Of a stretch of DNA of 64,000 nucleotides, positions 1-8,752 are shown one piece after another (positions within the stretch are counted from its first letter, which is position 1; each line of letters starts with the position of its first letter). The notes below the pieces were generated by a model. The model made no database searches. It saw only the letters and a list, made by a program, of their open reading frames with translations, and had not been told where the DNA came from. The DNA is from Streptomyces sp. 846.5. Its GTDB lineage: Bacteria; Actinomycetota; Actinomycetes; Streptomycetales; Streptomycetaceae. A program made the position numbers and the translations under genes. The stretch spans positions 1,752,555 to 1,816,554 of the forward strand of contig NZ_SOBN01000001.1 in assembly GCF_004365705.1 (NCBI RefSeq). Direction: 5' to 3'.

Positions 1-350
1 ACCTGCTGCTGGCGTCCCGGGAGCCACTGATCCCCGGCGAGGTGCTGCGGCGGCTCGACGACACCCTGGCGTACTCGACGGTGGTGACCGTGCTCTCCCG
101 GATGCACGACAAGGGGCTGCTGACCCGCGGCAAGCGCGGCCGGGCCTACGCCTACGCACCGGTCGCCGACAGCCACGGGCTGACCGCCCGTCGGATGCGC
201 CGGGAGTTGGAGTCCGATCCGGACCGGGCGGCCGTGCTGTCCCGCTTCGTCGAGTCGCTGTCGGCCGGCGACGAGGCGCTGCTGCGCCGCCTGCTGGCCG
301 GCGAACTGTCCGGCACACCCTCCGACGCCCCTCCTGGGAGCACCGCGTGA
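1..350 (+). CDS. BlaI/MecI-type transcriptional repressor, 5' end missing
   Basis: The reading frame is open from base 3, so the gene starts upstream of the window; the GTG at 42 is internal. The visible part has the winged-helix recognition segment (LAYSTVVTVLSRMHDKGLL) followed by the basic wing (GKRGRAYAYAP), which is typical of BlaI/MecI/CopY repressors of about 120-140 residues, so perhaps 15-30 residues are missing. The stop overlaps the GTG start of the next gene (GTGA at 347), so it heads an operon with two membrane-protein genes. In other actinobacteria such regulators often sit beside a BlaR-type peptidase or a metal-related gene; no peptidase is visible here. The family call is firm; the signal sensed is unknown. 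Confidence 0.85.
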   Translation, partial: LLLASREPLIPGEVLRRLDDTLAYSTVVTVLSRMHDKGLLTRGKRGRAYAYAPVADSHGLTARRMRRELESDPDRAAVLSRFVESLSAGDEALLRRLLAGELSGTPSDAPPGSTA

Positions 351-1120
351 ACGCCTGGGTCCTCTTCCTGACGGTCTTCCTCGCCTGTGCGGTCGAGGCC
401 GTGGAGGCGCTGACCATCGTCCTCGCGGCCGGCACCAGCCGGCACTGGGGCTCCGCCCTGCAGGGCACCGGCGCCGCCCTGCTGGTGCTCGCCGCCGCGG
501 TGGCCGCGCTGGGCCCGGCGATCGGGCTGATCCCGCTCGATCCGCTGCGCCTGGTGGTCGGCGCGTTCCTGCTGGTCTTCGGCCTGCAGTGGCTGCGCAA
601 GGCGATCCTGCGCGCCTCCGGCCACAAGGCCCTGCACGACGAGGAGGCCGCCTACGCCAAGCAGGTCGCCGCGGCAAACGCCGCGGCCACCGACAGCCGC
701 GGCATCGTCCAGGACTGGTACGCCTTCACCCTGTCCTTCAAGGGCGTGCTGCTCGAAGGGCTCGAAGTCGCCTTCATCGTCGTCACCTTCGGCAACAACC
801 AGCGCGACGTCCCGGTGGCCGCCCTCGGCGCCCTGGCCGCCGCCCTGGCCGTCGCCGCGGTCGGCGTCGCCGTGCGGGCGCCGCTGGCCAGGGTCCCGGA
901 GAACACCATGAAGTTCGTGGTCGGCACCATGCTCACCGCCTTCGGCCTGTTCTGGTCGACCGAGGGGGCCGGCGCGCACTGGCCCGGCTCCGACACCGCG
1001 CTGCTGGTCCTGGTCCCGGCCGTGGCCCTGCTGGCCCTCGGCTACACCGCACTGCTGCGCCGCCCCGAGACCCCCGAGCCGCCACTCCCCCGCACTCAGG
1101 CCGAAGGAATCGTCCGATGA
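347..1120 (+). CDS. Polytopic membrane protein with repeated ExxE motif (COG4280-like)
   Basis: This 257-residue protein has about six or seven hydrophobic segments. The first helix carries VEAVEALTIVLAAG and the middle of the protein carries LEGLEVAFIVVTFG, so an E-x-x-E motif occurs once in each half. That internal symmetry resembles the paired acidic helices of FTR1 iron permeases and GDT1/UPF0016 cation transporters, and the protein most resembles the uncharacterised COG4280 membrane family. A role in metal or cation movement is inference only. It is translationally coupled to the BlaI-type regulator upstream (GTGA) and to a small membrane protein downstream (ATGA), which suggests that regulator controls it. 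Confidence 0.65.
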   Translation: MNAWVLFLTVFLACAVEAVEALTIVLAAGTSRHWGSALQGTGAALLVLAAAVAALGPAIGLIPLDPLRLVVGAFLLVFGLQWLRKAILRASGHKALHDEEAAYAKQVAAANAAATDSRGIVQDWYAFTLSFKGVLLEGLEVAFIVVTFGNNQRDVPVAALGALAAALAVAAVGVAVRAPLARVPENTMKFVVGTMLTAFGLFWSTEGAGAHWPGSDTALLVLVPAVALLALGYTALLRRPETPEPPLPRTQAEGIVR

Positions 1121-1326
1121 GCAAGCTCCGCGCCTTTGGTGCGTTCTGGTACGACTTCCTGGTCGGCGACGACTGGCGGGTCGCCCTCGGCGTGGTGGTC
1201 TCGCTGGCCGCCTGCGCCGGCCTGGTCAAGGCCGGGGTGGACGCCTGGTGGCTGCTGCCGGTCGCCGTCGCGGTCCTGCTGGGACTGTCGCTGCGCCGGG
1301 CCGTGGCCTCCGGGCGCAAGGGCTGA
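1117..1326 (+). CDS. Small membrane protein, 69 residues
   Basis: The gene starts at an ATG that overlaps the stop of the preceding permease gene (ATGA). It encodes 69 residues with an aromatic N-terminus (FGAFWYDFLVGDDW) and two hydrophobic segments (about residues 22-37 and 44-58), ending in a basic tail. Small proteins of this kind are often the third gene beside a BlaI regulator and COG4280-type permease in actinobacteria. It may be an accessory subunit, but no function can be read from the sequence. It is the last gene of the operon; a fresh promoter follows at 1367. Confidence 0.7.
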   Translation: MSKLRAFGAFWYDFLVGDDWRVALGVVVSLAACAGLVKAGVDAWWLLPVAVAVLLGLSLRRAVASGRKG

Positions 1327-1366
1327 GCCGTCTCCCGAATCCGTCCCACCCGCCCATTTGGTCACC

Positions 1367-1395
1367 TTGACGATAACTGGATTCCTCGATACCGT
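1367..1395 (+). promoter_or_regulatory. Sigma-70-type promoter before the SPFH gene
   Basis: TTGACG (1367-1372) and TACCGT (1390-1395) are separated by 17 bases. A purine-rich Shine-Dalgarno (AAGGGGGG) lies just before the ATG at 1422. This separates the SPFH/NAD-kinase-like pair from the upstream BlaI operon. Confidence 0.5.
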
Positions 1396-1421
1396 CTATC
1401 TGACGACAAGGGGGGCCTGCC

Positions 1422-2414
1422 ATGGCCGACATCAACAAGCGCTTCGGGCTGCGACACCTGCGCGCCGCACCCACCTCGCACATCCGCCACCTGCGCCGCG
1501 GCCAGATCGCCCACGAGGGCGCCGGGATCGCCTTCTGGTTCCGGCCGCTGGTCGCTGCGCTCTCCGAAGTGCCAGTAGACGACCGCGAGTTGGCCATGCT
1601 GTTCCACGGCCGCACCGCCGACTTCCAGGACGTGACCGTGCAGGCCACGGTCACCTTCCGGATCACCGACCCGGCAGCAGCAGCCACCCGGCTCGACTTC
1701 GGCATCGACCCGGACACCGGGGTGTGGCGCGCCGCGCCGCTGGAGCAGATCGGCTCGCTGCTCACCGAGACCGCCCAGCAGCACGCCCTGCACCTGCTCG
1801 CCCGCACCGCGCTGGCCGAGGCACTTGTCGACGGCGTCGCCTCGGTACGGGCCCGGATGGCCGAGGGCCTGGCCGCCGAACCCCGGCTGGCCGAGACCGG
1901 CCTTGAGGTCATCGCGGTACGGGTGGTCGCGCTGCGGCCCGAGCCCGAGGTCGAGCGGGCCCTGCGCACACCCGCCCGCGAGCAGATCCAGCAGGAGGCG
2001 GACCGGGCGACCTTTGAGCGCCGCGCCGTCGCCGTCGAGAACGAGCGCGCCATCTCCGAGAACGAACTGGAGAGCAGGATCGAACTCGCCCGCCGTGAGG
2101 AGCAGTTGGTCGCCCAGCAGGGTGCCAACGCCCGCCGGCTGGCCGAGGAGGAGTCCGCCGCGGCGGCCGTCCGCACCGAGTCCGAGGCAGCGCGGCGGAC
2201 CACCCTGGCCACCGCGGAGGCCGAGGCGGTACGCACCATCGGCGCCGCCACCGCCGCCGCCGAGGCGGACCGGCTCGGCGCGCACCAGCAGGTCGACCCG
2301 GCCGTGCTGCACGCGCTGGCGCTGATCGAGCTGGCCGGGAACCTGCCCAAGGTGAACCAACTGACGCTCACCCCGGACCTGCTGACCGACCTGCTGGGCA
2401 GGCTGGCGCGATGA
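1422..2414 (+). CDS. SPFH/band-7 domain protein
   Basis: This 330-residue protein has an SPFH (stomatin/prohibitin/flotillin) domain over roughly residues 15-190, including a [15 protein letters not shown] strand pair. A long Ala/Glu/Arg-rich heptad region follows (about 195-290), and this is the usual oligomerising coiled coil of the family. Unlike most SPFH proteins it shows no N-terminal transmembrane helix, so membrane attachment would have to be peripheral. It has its own promoter and a strong ribosome site, and its stop overlaps the ATG of the NAD-kinase-like gene (ATGA), so the two products are probably made in fixed ratio. The family is clear; the cellular role of soluble actinobacterial members is not known to me. 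Confidence 0.85.
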   Translation: MADINKRFGLRHLRAAPTSHIRHLRRGQIAHEGAGIAFWFRPLVAALSEVPVDDRELAMLFHGRTADFQDVTVQATVTFRITDPAAAATRLDFGIDPDTGVWRAAPLEQIGSLLTETAQQHALHLLARTALAEALVDGVASVRARMAEGLAAEPRLAETGLEVIAVRVVALRPEPEVERALRTPAREQIQQEADRATFERRAVAVENERAISENELESRIELARREEQLVAQQGANARRLAEEESAAAAVRTESEAARRTTLATAEAEAVRTIGAATAAAEADRLGAHQQVDPAVLHALALIELAGNLPKVNQLTLTPDLLTDLLGRLAR

Positions 2415-3322
2415 GCCTGGCCCCGCGCGCCGTCCTGGTCCACCGACGCACCGAGTACCAGGAGTTGATCGACCGTCACAGTACGCGTGGCCAGGCCGAG
2501 TTCTTCCTGCGCACCCGGGGTCGGGAGATCGGCGAGGTCGAGCGGCGGCACCAACTGGCTGAAGCCGCCCTCACCGAGGTCGCCGGGGCGGTCCCGGCGG
2601 ACTGGCGGCACGCCCGAGTGGAGCGCACGGACCTGTCCCGTTTCCTGTTCGCGCCCGACGACGTGGTGGTCGTCGTCGGCCAGGACGGGCTGGTCGCCAA
2701 CGCCGCCAAGTACCTCGAAGGACAGCCGGTGCTGGGCATCGACGCCGAACCCGGCCGCAACCCCGGCGTCCTGGTCCGGCACCGGGCCTCCGACGCCGCC
2801 AAGCTGCTGCGGGCCGCGGTGGAACCGGGGGTCGAGGCGCGACTGGACCAGCGCACCATGGTGGAGGCGGTCGCCGACGACACCCAGCGGCTGCTGGCCC
2901 TCAACGAGATCTACCTGGGCCAGCCCGGACACCAGACCGCCCGCTACCGCCTCCGGGCCGGGAGCGCGCCCGAGCAGCAGCAGGACGAGCCGCAGGCCAG
3001 TTCCGGCGTCCTGGTCGGCACCGGCACCGGGGCCACCGGCTGGTGCCGCTCCGCCTGGCTGGAGCGGCACAGCTCGCTCCGGCTGCCGGCACCCGACGAC
3101 CCCGCGCTGGCCTGGTTCGTCCGCGAGGCATGGCCCTCGCCCACCACCGGAACCGACCAGGTCCAGGGCCTGCTCGGCGCGGACCAGAGGCTCTCCCTCA
3201 CGGTGGAGTCCGACCGCCTGGTCGCCTTCGGCGACGGAATCGAGGCCGACGCCCTGGAGCTGACCTGGGGCCAGGTCGTCCAGGTCGGCGTCGCCACGAC
3301 CCGGCTGCGGCTGCTCGGCTGA
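2411..3322 (+). CDS. Divergent NAD kinase-like protein
   Basis: The 303-residue product has the layout of the ATP-NAD/AcoX kinase superfamily. It has a Rossmann-like N-terminal part with [17 protein letters not shown] in place of the usual GGDGT loop, an asparagine-glutamate pair (ALNEIYLG) at the place of the family NE/ND motif, and the glycine-rich TGTGATGW segment matching TPTGSTAY of NAD kinases. The second glycine of GGDG is replaced by Gln, so nucleotide phosphorylation should not be assumed. The N-terminus (residues 1-75) is longer and unlike housekeeping NAD kinase. It is translationally coupled to the SPFH gene, an unusual pairing that suggests a nucleotide-linked function at a membrane platform; this is inference. 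Confidence 0.75.
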   Translation: MSLAPRAVLVHRRTEYQELIDRHSTRGQAEFFLRTRGREIGEVERRHQLAEAALTEVAGAVPADWRHARVERTDLSRFLFAPDDVVVVVGQDGLVANAAKYLEGQPVLGIDAEPGRNPGVLVRHRASDAAKLLRAAVEPGVEARLDQRTMVEAVADDTQRLLALNEIYLGQPGHQTARYRLRAGSAPEQQQDEPQASSGVLVGTGTGATGWCRSAWLERHSSLRLPAPDDPALAWFVREAWPSPTTGTDQVQGLLGADQRLSLTVESDRLVAFGDGIEADALELTWGQVVQVGVATTRLRLLG

Positions 3323-3352
3323 GCCCGACGCCCGACCCCGACGGTTCCGGCG

Positions 3353-3817
<465 letters not shown>

Positions 3818-3850
3818 GGGAGAACTCCCTTCGTCGTTGGGCTGGACGGC

Positions 3851-4270
3851 TCAGCGAAGCTCCTGGATGCGGACCAGGTTGCCCGCCGGATCGCGGAAGG
3901 CGCAGTCCCGGATGCCGTACGGCTGCTCGGTCGGCTCCTGGACCACCTCGGCGTCACCGGCCTGCACCTTCTCGAAGGTGCCGTCGAGGTCCCGGGTGGC
4001 CAGCAGGATCCAGCCGTAGGTGCCCTTGGCCATCATCTCGGCGATGGTGCGGCGCTCGTCCTCGGTGATCCCCGGGTCGACGGCCGGCGGCGCCAGCAGG
4101 ATGGACGTGCTGGGCTGGCCCACGGGGCCGACCGTGATCCAGCGCATCCTGCCCTGTCCGACGTCGCTGCGGACCTCGAAGCCGAGGACGTCGCGGTAGA
4201 AGGCCACGGACGCGTCCGGGTCGTCGTGCGGAAGGACGCTGGTGTGAATGGTGATATCCATGCCTGTCAC
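3851..4270 (-). CDS. VOC/glyoxalase-superfamily protein
   Basis: This 139-residue protein has one complete vicinal-oxygen-chelate fold: VAFYRDVLGFEV in the first beta-alpha-beta module and CAFRDPAGNLVRIQE at the C-terminus, where the final Glu is a usual metal ligand position. The start could be GTG 4270 or ATG 4261, three codons later. The second fits homologues (MDITIHTS). It is cotranscribed with the AraC-type gene below it. Substrates of this superfamily vary widely (methylglyoxal, fosfomycin, bleomycin, dioxygenase substrates), and the sequence does not decide between them. Confidence 0.85.
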   Translation of the reverse strand: MTGMDITIHTSVLPHDDPDASVAFYRDVLGFEVRSDVGQGRMRWITVGPVGQPSTSILLAPPAVDPGITEDERRTIAEMMAKGTYGWILLATRDLDGTFEKVQAGDAEVVQEPTEQPYGIRDCAFRDPAGNLVRIQELR

Positions 4271-4326
4271 GTTAGCTTCGGCCCGGCGCCGGCACTTCTC
4301 GATTCCTGACCGGTTCGGCCAAACGG

Positions 4327-4367
4327 TCCCGGCCTGCGCCCCCGGTTGACGGGGGCGCAGGCCGGGA
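4327..4367 (-). terminator. Perfect 18-bp hairpin after the GH16 gene
   Basis: Arms 4327-4344 and 4350-4367 are perfect complements around the loop GTTGA. The hairpin lies 40 bases past the GH16 stop and before the VOC gene start, so it most likely ends the GH16 transcript. There is no long T-run, as is normal for Streptomyces-type terminators. Confidence 0.85.
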
Positions 4368-4406
4368 CGGTTCCTTCAGGATCTGACGGTCACAGCCGTC
4401 GTACTG

Positions 4407-5762
4407 TCAGGACGGGCCCGTCCACTGCTGGTTGGCCCCGCCGGTGCAGTCCCAGATCTCGGCCTGGGTGCCTGCCGTGGTGGACCAGCCGGTGTCGTCC
4501 AGGCACTTGTTGGACTGCGGGTTGTAGTAGGACCCGTTGGACTCGTGCACCCAGACCTGGGCCCCGGTGTTGTTGCAGTCGTAGAGGTCCACGACCGTGC
4601 CGTTCGCCGTGCCGCCTCCGTTGATGTCCAGGCACTTCCCGAGGACGTGCAGGGTGGTGCCGGCCTGGACGTAGGTCCACTGCTGCGCGGTGCTGCCGTT
4701 GCAGGTGTAGACCTGGATCGGGTTGAAGTTGGCGGTGCTGGCGGAACGGTCGTCCAGGCACAGGCCGCCGTAGCCGGTGACAGCGCTGCCGGTCGTGCCG
4801 CCGCCCCCGCTGCTGCCGGTGGTCGTGTAGGCCGCGACGTAGCCGACGCTCATGGTCGCGCCGGAGCTGGTGGAGGAGGTCGGCGTGGTGCAGCCGCAGA
4901 CGCCGTTGGGGAATCCGCCGCCGATGGCCAGGTCGAAGATGATCGACAGGTTGTGGTCGAAGGCTGCCTGCCAGGTGCTGGCGCCGACCTGACTCTCACT
5001 CACGCTGAAGTACTGGTTTCCGTCGAGGTACCAGGTGATGGTCTCTGCCGAGGTGTTGGTCCGGTCGAGGATCATCGAGTAGGTGTGGTACCCGGTCTGG
5101 CAGCCGGAGCAGGCGCGCAGCCCGCTGCCGATGCCGTTGCCCTCGTTGCACACGCCGCCGGGGTAGGTGCCGCAGTGGATCGTCCCGGCCACCTGGGACA
5201 GGGCGTTGACGTCCTCCATGATGTCGATCTCGCCGTTCTCGGGCCACTGGCCCGGGCCCAGCATCCAGAACGCGGGCCAGTAGCCGAGGCCGCTGCCCGG
5301 GTTCGGCTGCTGGATCGACGCGGTGACCTCCAGCTTGCCCCCGGCCGGCGCGCCGACGTTGGCACTCGGCGTCTGGATCCGTCCCGAGGTCCAGCTGCCG
5401 CCGTTGTTGATCGCGGTGATGTTCAGGTGGCCGTTGCCGTCGAGGTGGACGTTGCTGGTCGAGTTGGTCATGGTCTCGATCTCGCCGGTCCCGAAGTTCG
5501 ACCCGGGACCGGTGTCGTAGATCCAGTTCGACGACGACGGCGCGCTGCCGGACGCACCGGCGAAGCTGTCACTGAACACCGTCGACCAACCCGACGGCGC
5601 CCCCGGCACGGTGACCGCGTTGGCGGTACCGGGGAAGGTCATGTACGCCGCGACCAGCGCGACCGTCGCCAGCAGCACCCCGGCGCGGGTCCGGCGCAGG
5701 AACCGCAGGAGAGAGAGCCCGCGCCGTGGGGAGCGCGGGGTTCGTGCATGTGTACCGGTCAT
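4407..5762 (-). CDS. Secreted GH16 endo-beta-1,3-glucanase with ricin-type CBM13
   Basis: The 451-residue protein begins with a basic region and hydrophobic signal segment (about residues 24-48, cleavage near TANA). A glycoside hydrolase family 16 domain follows (about 55-315), with the signature GEIDIMED in which Glu178 is the expected nucleophile and Glu183 the acid/base. A Ser/Gly-rich linker leads to a ricin-B-like trefoil (about 330-451) with QxW repeats (QQWTY, QVWVH, QQWTG). This layout is typical of laminarinases that act on beta-1,3-glucans outside the cell. Its leader contains the perfect palindrome TGAGAGCGCTCTCA at 5853, which points to control by a LacI-type repressor. The family is certain; the exact beta-glucan is inferred. 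Confidence 0.93.
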   Translation of the reverse strand: MTGTHARTPRSPRRGLSLLRFLRRTRAGVLLATVALVAAYMTFPGTANAVTVPGAPSGWSTVFSDSFAGASGSAPSSSNWIYDTGPGSNFGTGEIETMTNSTSNVHLDGNGHLNITAINNGGSWTSGRIQTPSANVGAPAGGKLEVTASIQQPNPGSGLGYWPAFWMLGPGQWPENGEIDIMEDVNALSQVAGTIHCGTYPGGVCNEGNGIGSGLRACSGCQTGYHTYSMILDRTNTSAETITWYLDGNQYFSVSESQVGASTWQAAFDHNLSIIFDLAIGGGFPNGVCGCTTPTSSTSSGATMSVGYVAAYTTTGSSGGGGTTGSAVTGYGGLCLDDRSASTANFNPIQVYTCNGSTAQQWTYVQAGTTLHVLGKCLDINGGGTANGTVVDLYDCNNTGAQVWVHESNGSYYNPQSNKCLDDTGWSTTAGTQAEIWDCTGGANQQWTGPS

Positions 5763-5852
5763 CTACGACTCCCAAGAGTGCGCCGCGAACTGCCGTGTGG
5801 GGACGGGAGTTCCAGCACGGTTCCGAAACAGGGACGGCAGGGCGTGCCGTCG

Positions 5853-5866
5853 TGAGAGCGCTCTCA
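5853..5866. promoter_or_regulatory. Operator-like palindrome TGAGAGCGCTCTCA
   Basis: This is a perfect 14-bp inverted repeat with a central CG, the hallmark of LacI-family operators. It resembles the Streptomyces CebR box (TGGGAGCGCTCCCA) with changed outer bases. It lies between the proposed promoter and the start of the GH16 gene, where bound repressor would block transcription. The same core appears at 34325 before another secreted protein. Confidence 0.75.
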
Positions 5867-5882
5867 CATTAGATCTGAGGGA

Positions 5883-5912
5883 ACTATCGACCTTGGCATG
5901 GACACGAGTCAA
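5883..5912 (-). promoter_or_regulatory. Promoter of the GH16 gene
   Basis: Read on the minus strand, TTGACT (5912-5907) and GATAGT (5888-5883) are 18 bases apart. The GAGAGCGCTCTC operator follows directly downstream, near the expected transcription start. Confidence 0.5.
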
Positions 5913-5943
5913 TGCCTGCGTCGCAGATTGGTCTAAACAAGCG

Positions 5944-7485
5944 TCAGCGCACCGGCTGGGTGGCGTCGGCGGCGTCGGCGGCGTCGGCGGCGTCGGCGGC
6001 GTCGGCGGCTGCCGCGGACCGACCGTCAGCGTTCTCCTCGGCCGCAGGCCGTACCCGCCCAGGCAGGAAGGACGCGACAGCGAGGGCGAAGAGGGCTGCG
6101 CCGCTGCCGACGGCCATGACGGTGCGGAAGCCGGTGAGGGTGGAGACGGCGAAGCCGTGGAAGCGGACGGTCATGTGGGCGAGGATCACGCCGGCGACGG
6201 CGCTGGCGACGGAGGTGCCGAAGGCGCGCATCAGGCTGTTGAGGCTGTTGGCCGCAGCCGTCTCGCCCGGCGGCACGGCGGACATGATGAGGGACGGCAT
6301 GGCCGCGTAGGCGAGTCCGATCCCGGCTGCGACCACGGCGGAGACCAGGATGAGCTGCCAGACCGCCGACGTCAGCGCGATGCCGATGCCGTAGCCGGTG
6401 GCGATCACCACGGCACCTGCCATCAGCGTCGTCTTGGGGCCCGCGGTGGCCGTGATGCGTGCGGACAGCGGCGCCACCGCCATCATCACCAGCCCGGACG
6501 GCCCCAGGCACAGCCCGGCGACCAGGACGGTCTGGCCCAGGCCGTAGCCGGTGGCCCGGGGCAGCTCCAGCAGTTGCGGCAGCACCAGCGACATGGCGAA
6601 CATCGCGAAGCCGAAGACCACGGACGCGAGGTTGGTCAGCAGCACCTGGCGGCGCCCCGCGATGCGCAGGTCCACCAGCGGCTGTGCGCTGCGCAGTTCC
6701 CAGCGGGCCCAGACCAGCAGGACGGCCACCGCGGCGGCGAAGAGTCCGCTGGTCCTGGCGCTGCCCCAGCCCCAGTCGGCGCCCTTCGATATCGCCAGCA
6801 GCAGGCACAGCAGCCCGGCCGAGAGTCCGACCGCGCCCGGCAGGTCGAAGCGTCCGCCGCTGCGCACCGGGGACTCCGGCACGAAGGTCAGCACGAGTGC
6901 GGCGACCACGGCGCCGAGACCGGCCGCCGTCCAGAAGAGCGTGTGCCAGTCCGCGTGTTCGGCGATGAAGGCGGCGGCGGGCAGGCCCAGGGCGCCGCCC
7001 ACCCCCATCGAGGCGCTCATCAGGGCGACGGCTGCACCGAGCCGCTCCGACGGGAGTTCGTCGCGCATGATGCTGATGCCCAGCGGGACGACGCCCAGCG
7101 AGATCCCCTGCAGCGTACGGCCGGTCACCATCGGCGCCAGGGTGCTGCTGGCGCCGGAGACGAGCGAGCCGGTGATCAGCAGGCCGATGCTGATCAGCAG
7201 CATCCGGCGCTTGCCGTACATGTCCCCCAGCCGGCCGAGGACCGGCGTCGCGACGGCGCCCGCGAGCAGCGGGGCGGTGAGCACCCACTCGGCTCCCGAG
7301 GCCGAGGCGTGCAGCAGCGCCGGGAGTTCGGTGACCAGCGGGATCACCAGGGTCTGCATCAGCGAGGCGACGATCCCGCCGAAGGCCAGCACGCCGACGA
7401 CGACGGCCACGCGGGTCGAGCGGGCGGCATCAGTCCCCGCGTCGGGCCCCGCTGCGGGTTCGGGAGAAGCGGACGGAGCAGGCAT
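5944..7485 (-). CDS. MFS drug/metabolite exporter, DHA2-like
   Basis: The 513-residue protein has about 14 hydrophobic segments. It carries the MFS loop 2-3 motif GRLGDMYGKRRMLL, the motif LGMSISL-like GISLGVVPLGISIM, and the long central loop typical of the DHA2 (14-TMS) drug:proton antiporters. ATG 7485 is preferred because GGAGG lies 10 bases before it. An upstream in-frame ATG at 7530 would add 15 residues but has no ribosome site and abuts the operator. The C-terminus is a low-complexity Ala-Asp tail encoded by a 9-bp tandem repeat. It is divergent from a TetR gene with a shared palindromic operator, so efflux induced by a small molecule is the natural reading. Confidence 0.9.
   Translation of the reverse strand: MPAPSASPEPAAGPDAGTDAARSTRVAVVVGVLAFGGIVASLMQTLVIPLVTELPALLHASASGAEWVLTAPLLAGAVATPVLGRLGDMYGKRRMLLISIGLLITGSLVSGASSTLAPMVTGRTLQGISLGVVPLGISIMRDELPSERLGAAVALMSASMGVGGALGLPAAAFIAEHADWHTLFWTAAGLGAVVAALVLTFVPESPVRSGGRFDLPGAVGLSAGLLCLLLAISKGADWGWGSARTSGLFAAAVAVLLVWARWELRSAQPLVDLRIAGRRQVLLTNLASVVFGFAMFAMSLVLPQLLELPRATGYGLGQTVLVAGLCLGPSGLVMMAVAPLSARITATAGPKTTLMAGAVVIATGYGIGIALTSAVWQLILVSAVVAAGIGLAYAAMPSLIMSAVPPGETAAANSLNSLMRAFGTSVASAVAGVILAHMTVRFHGFAVSTLTGFRTVMAVGSGAALFALAVASFLPGRVRPAAEENADGRSAAAADAADAADAADAADATQPVR
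5962..6006. repeat. Five tandem copies of a 9-bp unit (GGCGTCGGC)
   Basis: Five exact 9-bp units lie within the 3' end of the MFS gene and encode its Ala/Asp-rich tail. The unit keeps the reading frame, so copy number can vary without breaking the gene. Confidence 0.9.
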
Positions 7486-7538
7486 GCGCACAACGCCTCC
7501 GGCATAGGGCTGCGAGTCGGTCGGCGTCATGATGGCAC

Positions 7539-7563
7539 ATTTTATGTATGGCGTACACAAAAT
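7539..7563. promoter_or_regulatory. TetR operator between the MFS and TetR genes
   Basis: This is a 25-bp imperfect palindrome centred on 7551: ATTTT at the left end mirrors AAAAT at the right end, and TGTA (7545-7548) mirrors TACA (7554-7557). Only two symmetric pairs and the centre fail to match. It is AT-rich against a GC-rich background and lies between the divergent starts (7485 and 7615), where a TetR dimer would control both directions. Confidence 0.8.
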
Positions 7564-7614
7564 TGGGCAGGACGGCCCGGGATAGCCTGCTCCTGGACGA
7601 AGGGAAGTTCGCGC

Positions 7615-8286
7615 ATGGCACCGGCAGCAGCAAGCGAGAGCGTCCGTGGCAGGGGTCGGCCGGCGCGGCTGTCCGCCGAGCAGATCACCCTGGCGACCGT
7701 GGCGCTGCTGCAGCAGGAGCCGAACGCCGCCGTGACCGTCAAACGCGTCGCCGATGCCGTCGGTGCGGCGCCGATGGCGCTGTACCGGTACTTTCCGGAC
7801 CGCGAGGCCCTGCTCCAGGCGGCGGCGGACCATGTGGTGGCCACCATGGCGCGGATCACGCTCGACCAGGGCCCCTGGCAGCAGCGGTTGACCACCTGGA
7901 TGCGCGCCGCGCACGAACGGCTGCTGCCCTATCCGCAGTTGCTGCCCTACATGGTCTCCACCCAGCAGCCCGCCTGGCTGCCCATGCTGCTGCGCTGCTC
8001 GGAGCTGCTGGCCCCGCTGGACCTCGACGAGGACGACCTCGCCCTGGCGGCGGTGCTGATCGGCTCGTCCATCATCGGCCATGCCGTCTACGAGAGCCGG
8101 CGGCGGTCCGCCGAGCAGACCACCGCCGTGCTGTACCGGGCGCTGGAGGAGCGTCCCACCGCCGAGCAGGACGCCATCAGGCCACTGGTCGACGGCCTGC
8201 CGGCCGCCTATGCGCGGCTGCACGACACCGTCCTCGGCCAGACCATCGCCACCGTCGAGGCCCTCGCCCAACGCGGAGAGCGCTGA
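7615..8286 (+). CDS. TetR-family transcriptional repressor
   Basis: This is a 223-residue TetR-type regulator. The helix-turn-helix lies at about residues 38-62 (VTVKRVADAVGAAPMALYRYFPDREALL) with the conserved tyrosine and phenylalanine of the recognition helix, preceded by a basic RGRGRPARLS arm. The C-terminal half is the variable all-helical ligand-binding and dimer domain. ATG 7615 follows GAAGGGAAG; longer in-frame starts upstream run through the operator and are rejected. It is divergent from the MFS exporter and probably represses it and itself. Its stop TGA abuts the stop of the convergent DUF5997 gene (TGATCA). Confidence 0.92.
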   Translation: MAPAAASESVRGRGRPARLSAEQITLATVALLQQEPNAAVTVKRVADAVGAAPMALYRYFPDREALLQAAADHVVATMARITLDQGPWQQRLTTWMRAAHERLLPYPQLLPYMVSTQQPAWLPMLLRCSELLAPLDLDEDDLALAAVLIGSSIIGHAVYESRRRSAEQTTAVLYRALEERPTAEQDAIRPLVDGLPAAYARLHDTVLGQTIATVEALAQRGER

Positions 8287-8694
8287 TCAGGCCCGGTCGC
8301 GCTGCTTCGCCGCCTCCTGCTTGTGCTTCTCCTTGATCCGCACCGTCTCCTTGCGGACCTCGGCCTGAGTGTCACGCTCGCGCTGCAGCCAGTCCGGGGC
8401 GGCGGCCTTCAGCTCGTCGATCTGCTCCGTGGTGAGCGCCTCGGTGATGCCGCCGCGGGCGAGTCCGGAGATGGAGACGCCGAGCTTCTCCGCGACCACC
8501 GGACGGGGGTGCGGGCCGTTGCGGCGCAGGTCCGCGAGCCACTGCGGCGGATCGGCCTGCAGGGCGTTGAGCTCGTCACGGGAGACGACACCCTCCTGGA
8601 ATTCCGCAGGAGTGGCCTGGAGGTGGACACCCAGTTTCTTCGCCGCGGTCGCGGGCTTCATCGTCTGAGGGGTCTTCGGCTTGAGCGTCGTCAT
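8287..8694 (-). CDS. DUF5997 family protein
   Basis: This 135-residue soluble protein matches the actinobacterial DUF5997 family. It opens with a KPxTPQTMKPATAAKKLGV segment, has a LxxDPPxWLxxLRRNGPHPRP middle, and ends in a charged helical tail. The repeated MKPATAAKKLGV / ARPVVAEKLGV-like pattern suggests two small helix-turn-helix-like modules, but no function is established. It is divergent from the HTH-less LysR-like gene, a neighbour pair that I recall as conserved in Streptomyces, so the two products may act together. Confidence 0.8.
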   Translation of the reverse strand: MTTLKPKTPQTMKPATAAKKLGVHLQATPAEFQEGVVSRDELNALQADPPQWLADLRRNGPHPRPVVAEKLGVSISGLARGGITEALTTEQIDELKAAAPDWLQRERDTQAEVRKETVRIKEKHKQEAAKQRDRA

Positions 8695-8752
8695 AGGGTC
8701 AAGAGTAACCAGCGCGCGGGCCCGCCCAGGTCACGGCCGGTAGCCTGGCCCC

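Noticed and set aside
5611..8286. 891-residue plus-strand ORF ending in the TetR domain
   Set aside because: Only the last 223 residues are a real protein; the upstream part is antisense to the MFS gene and crosses the operator.
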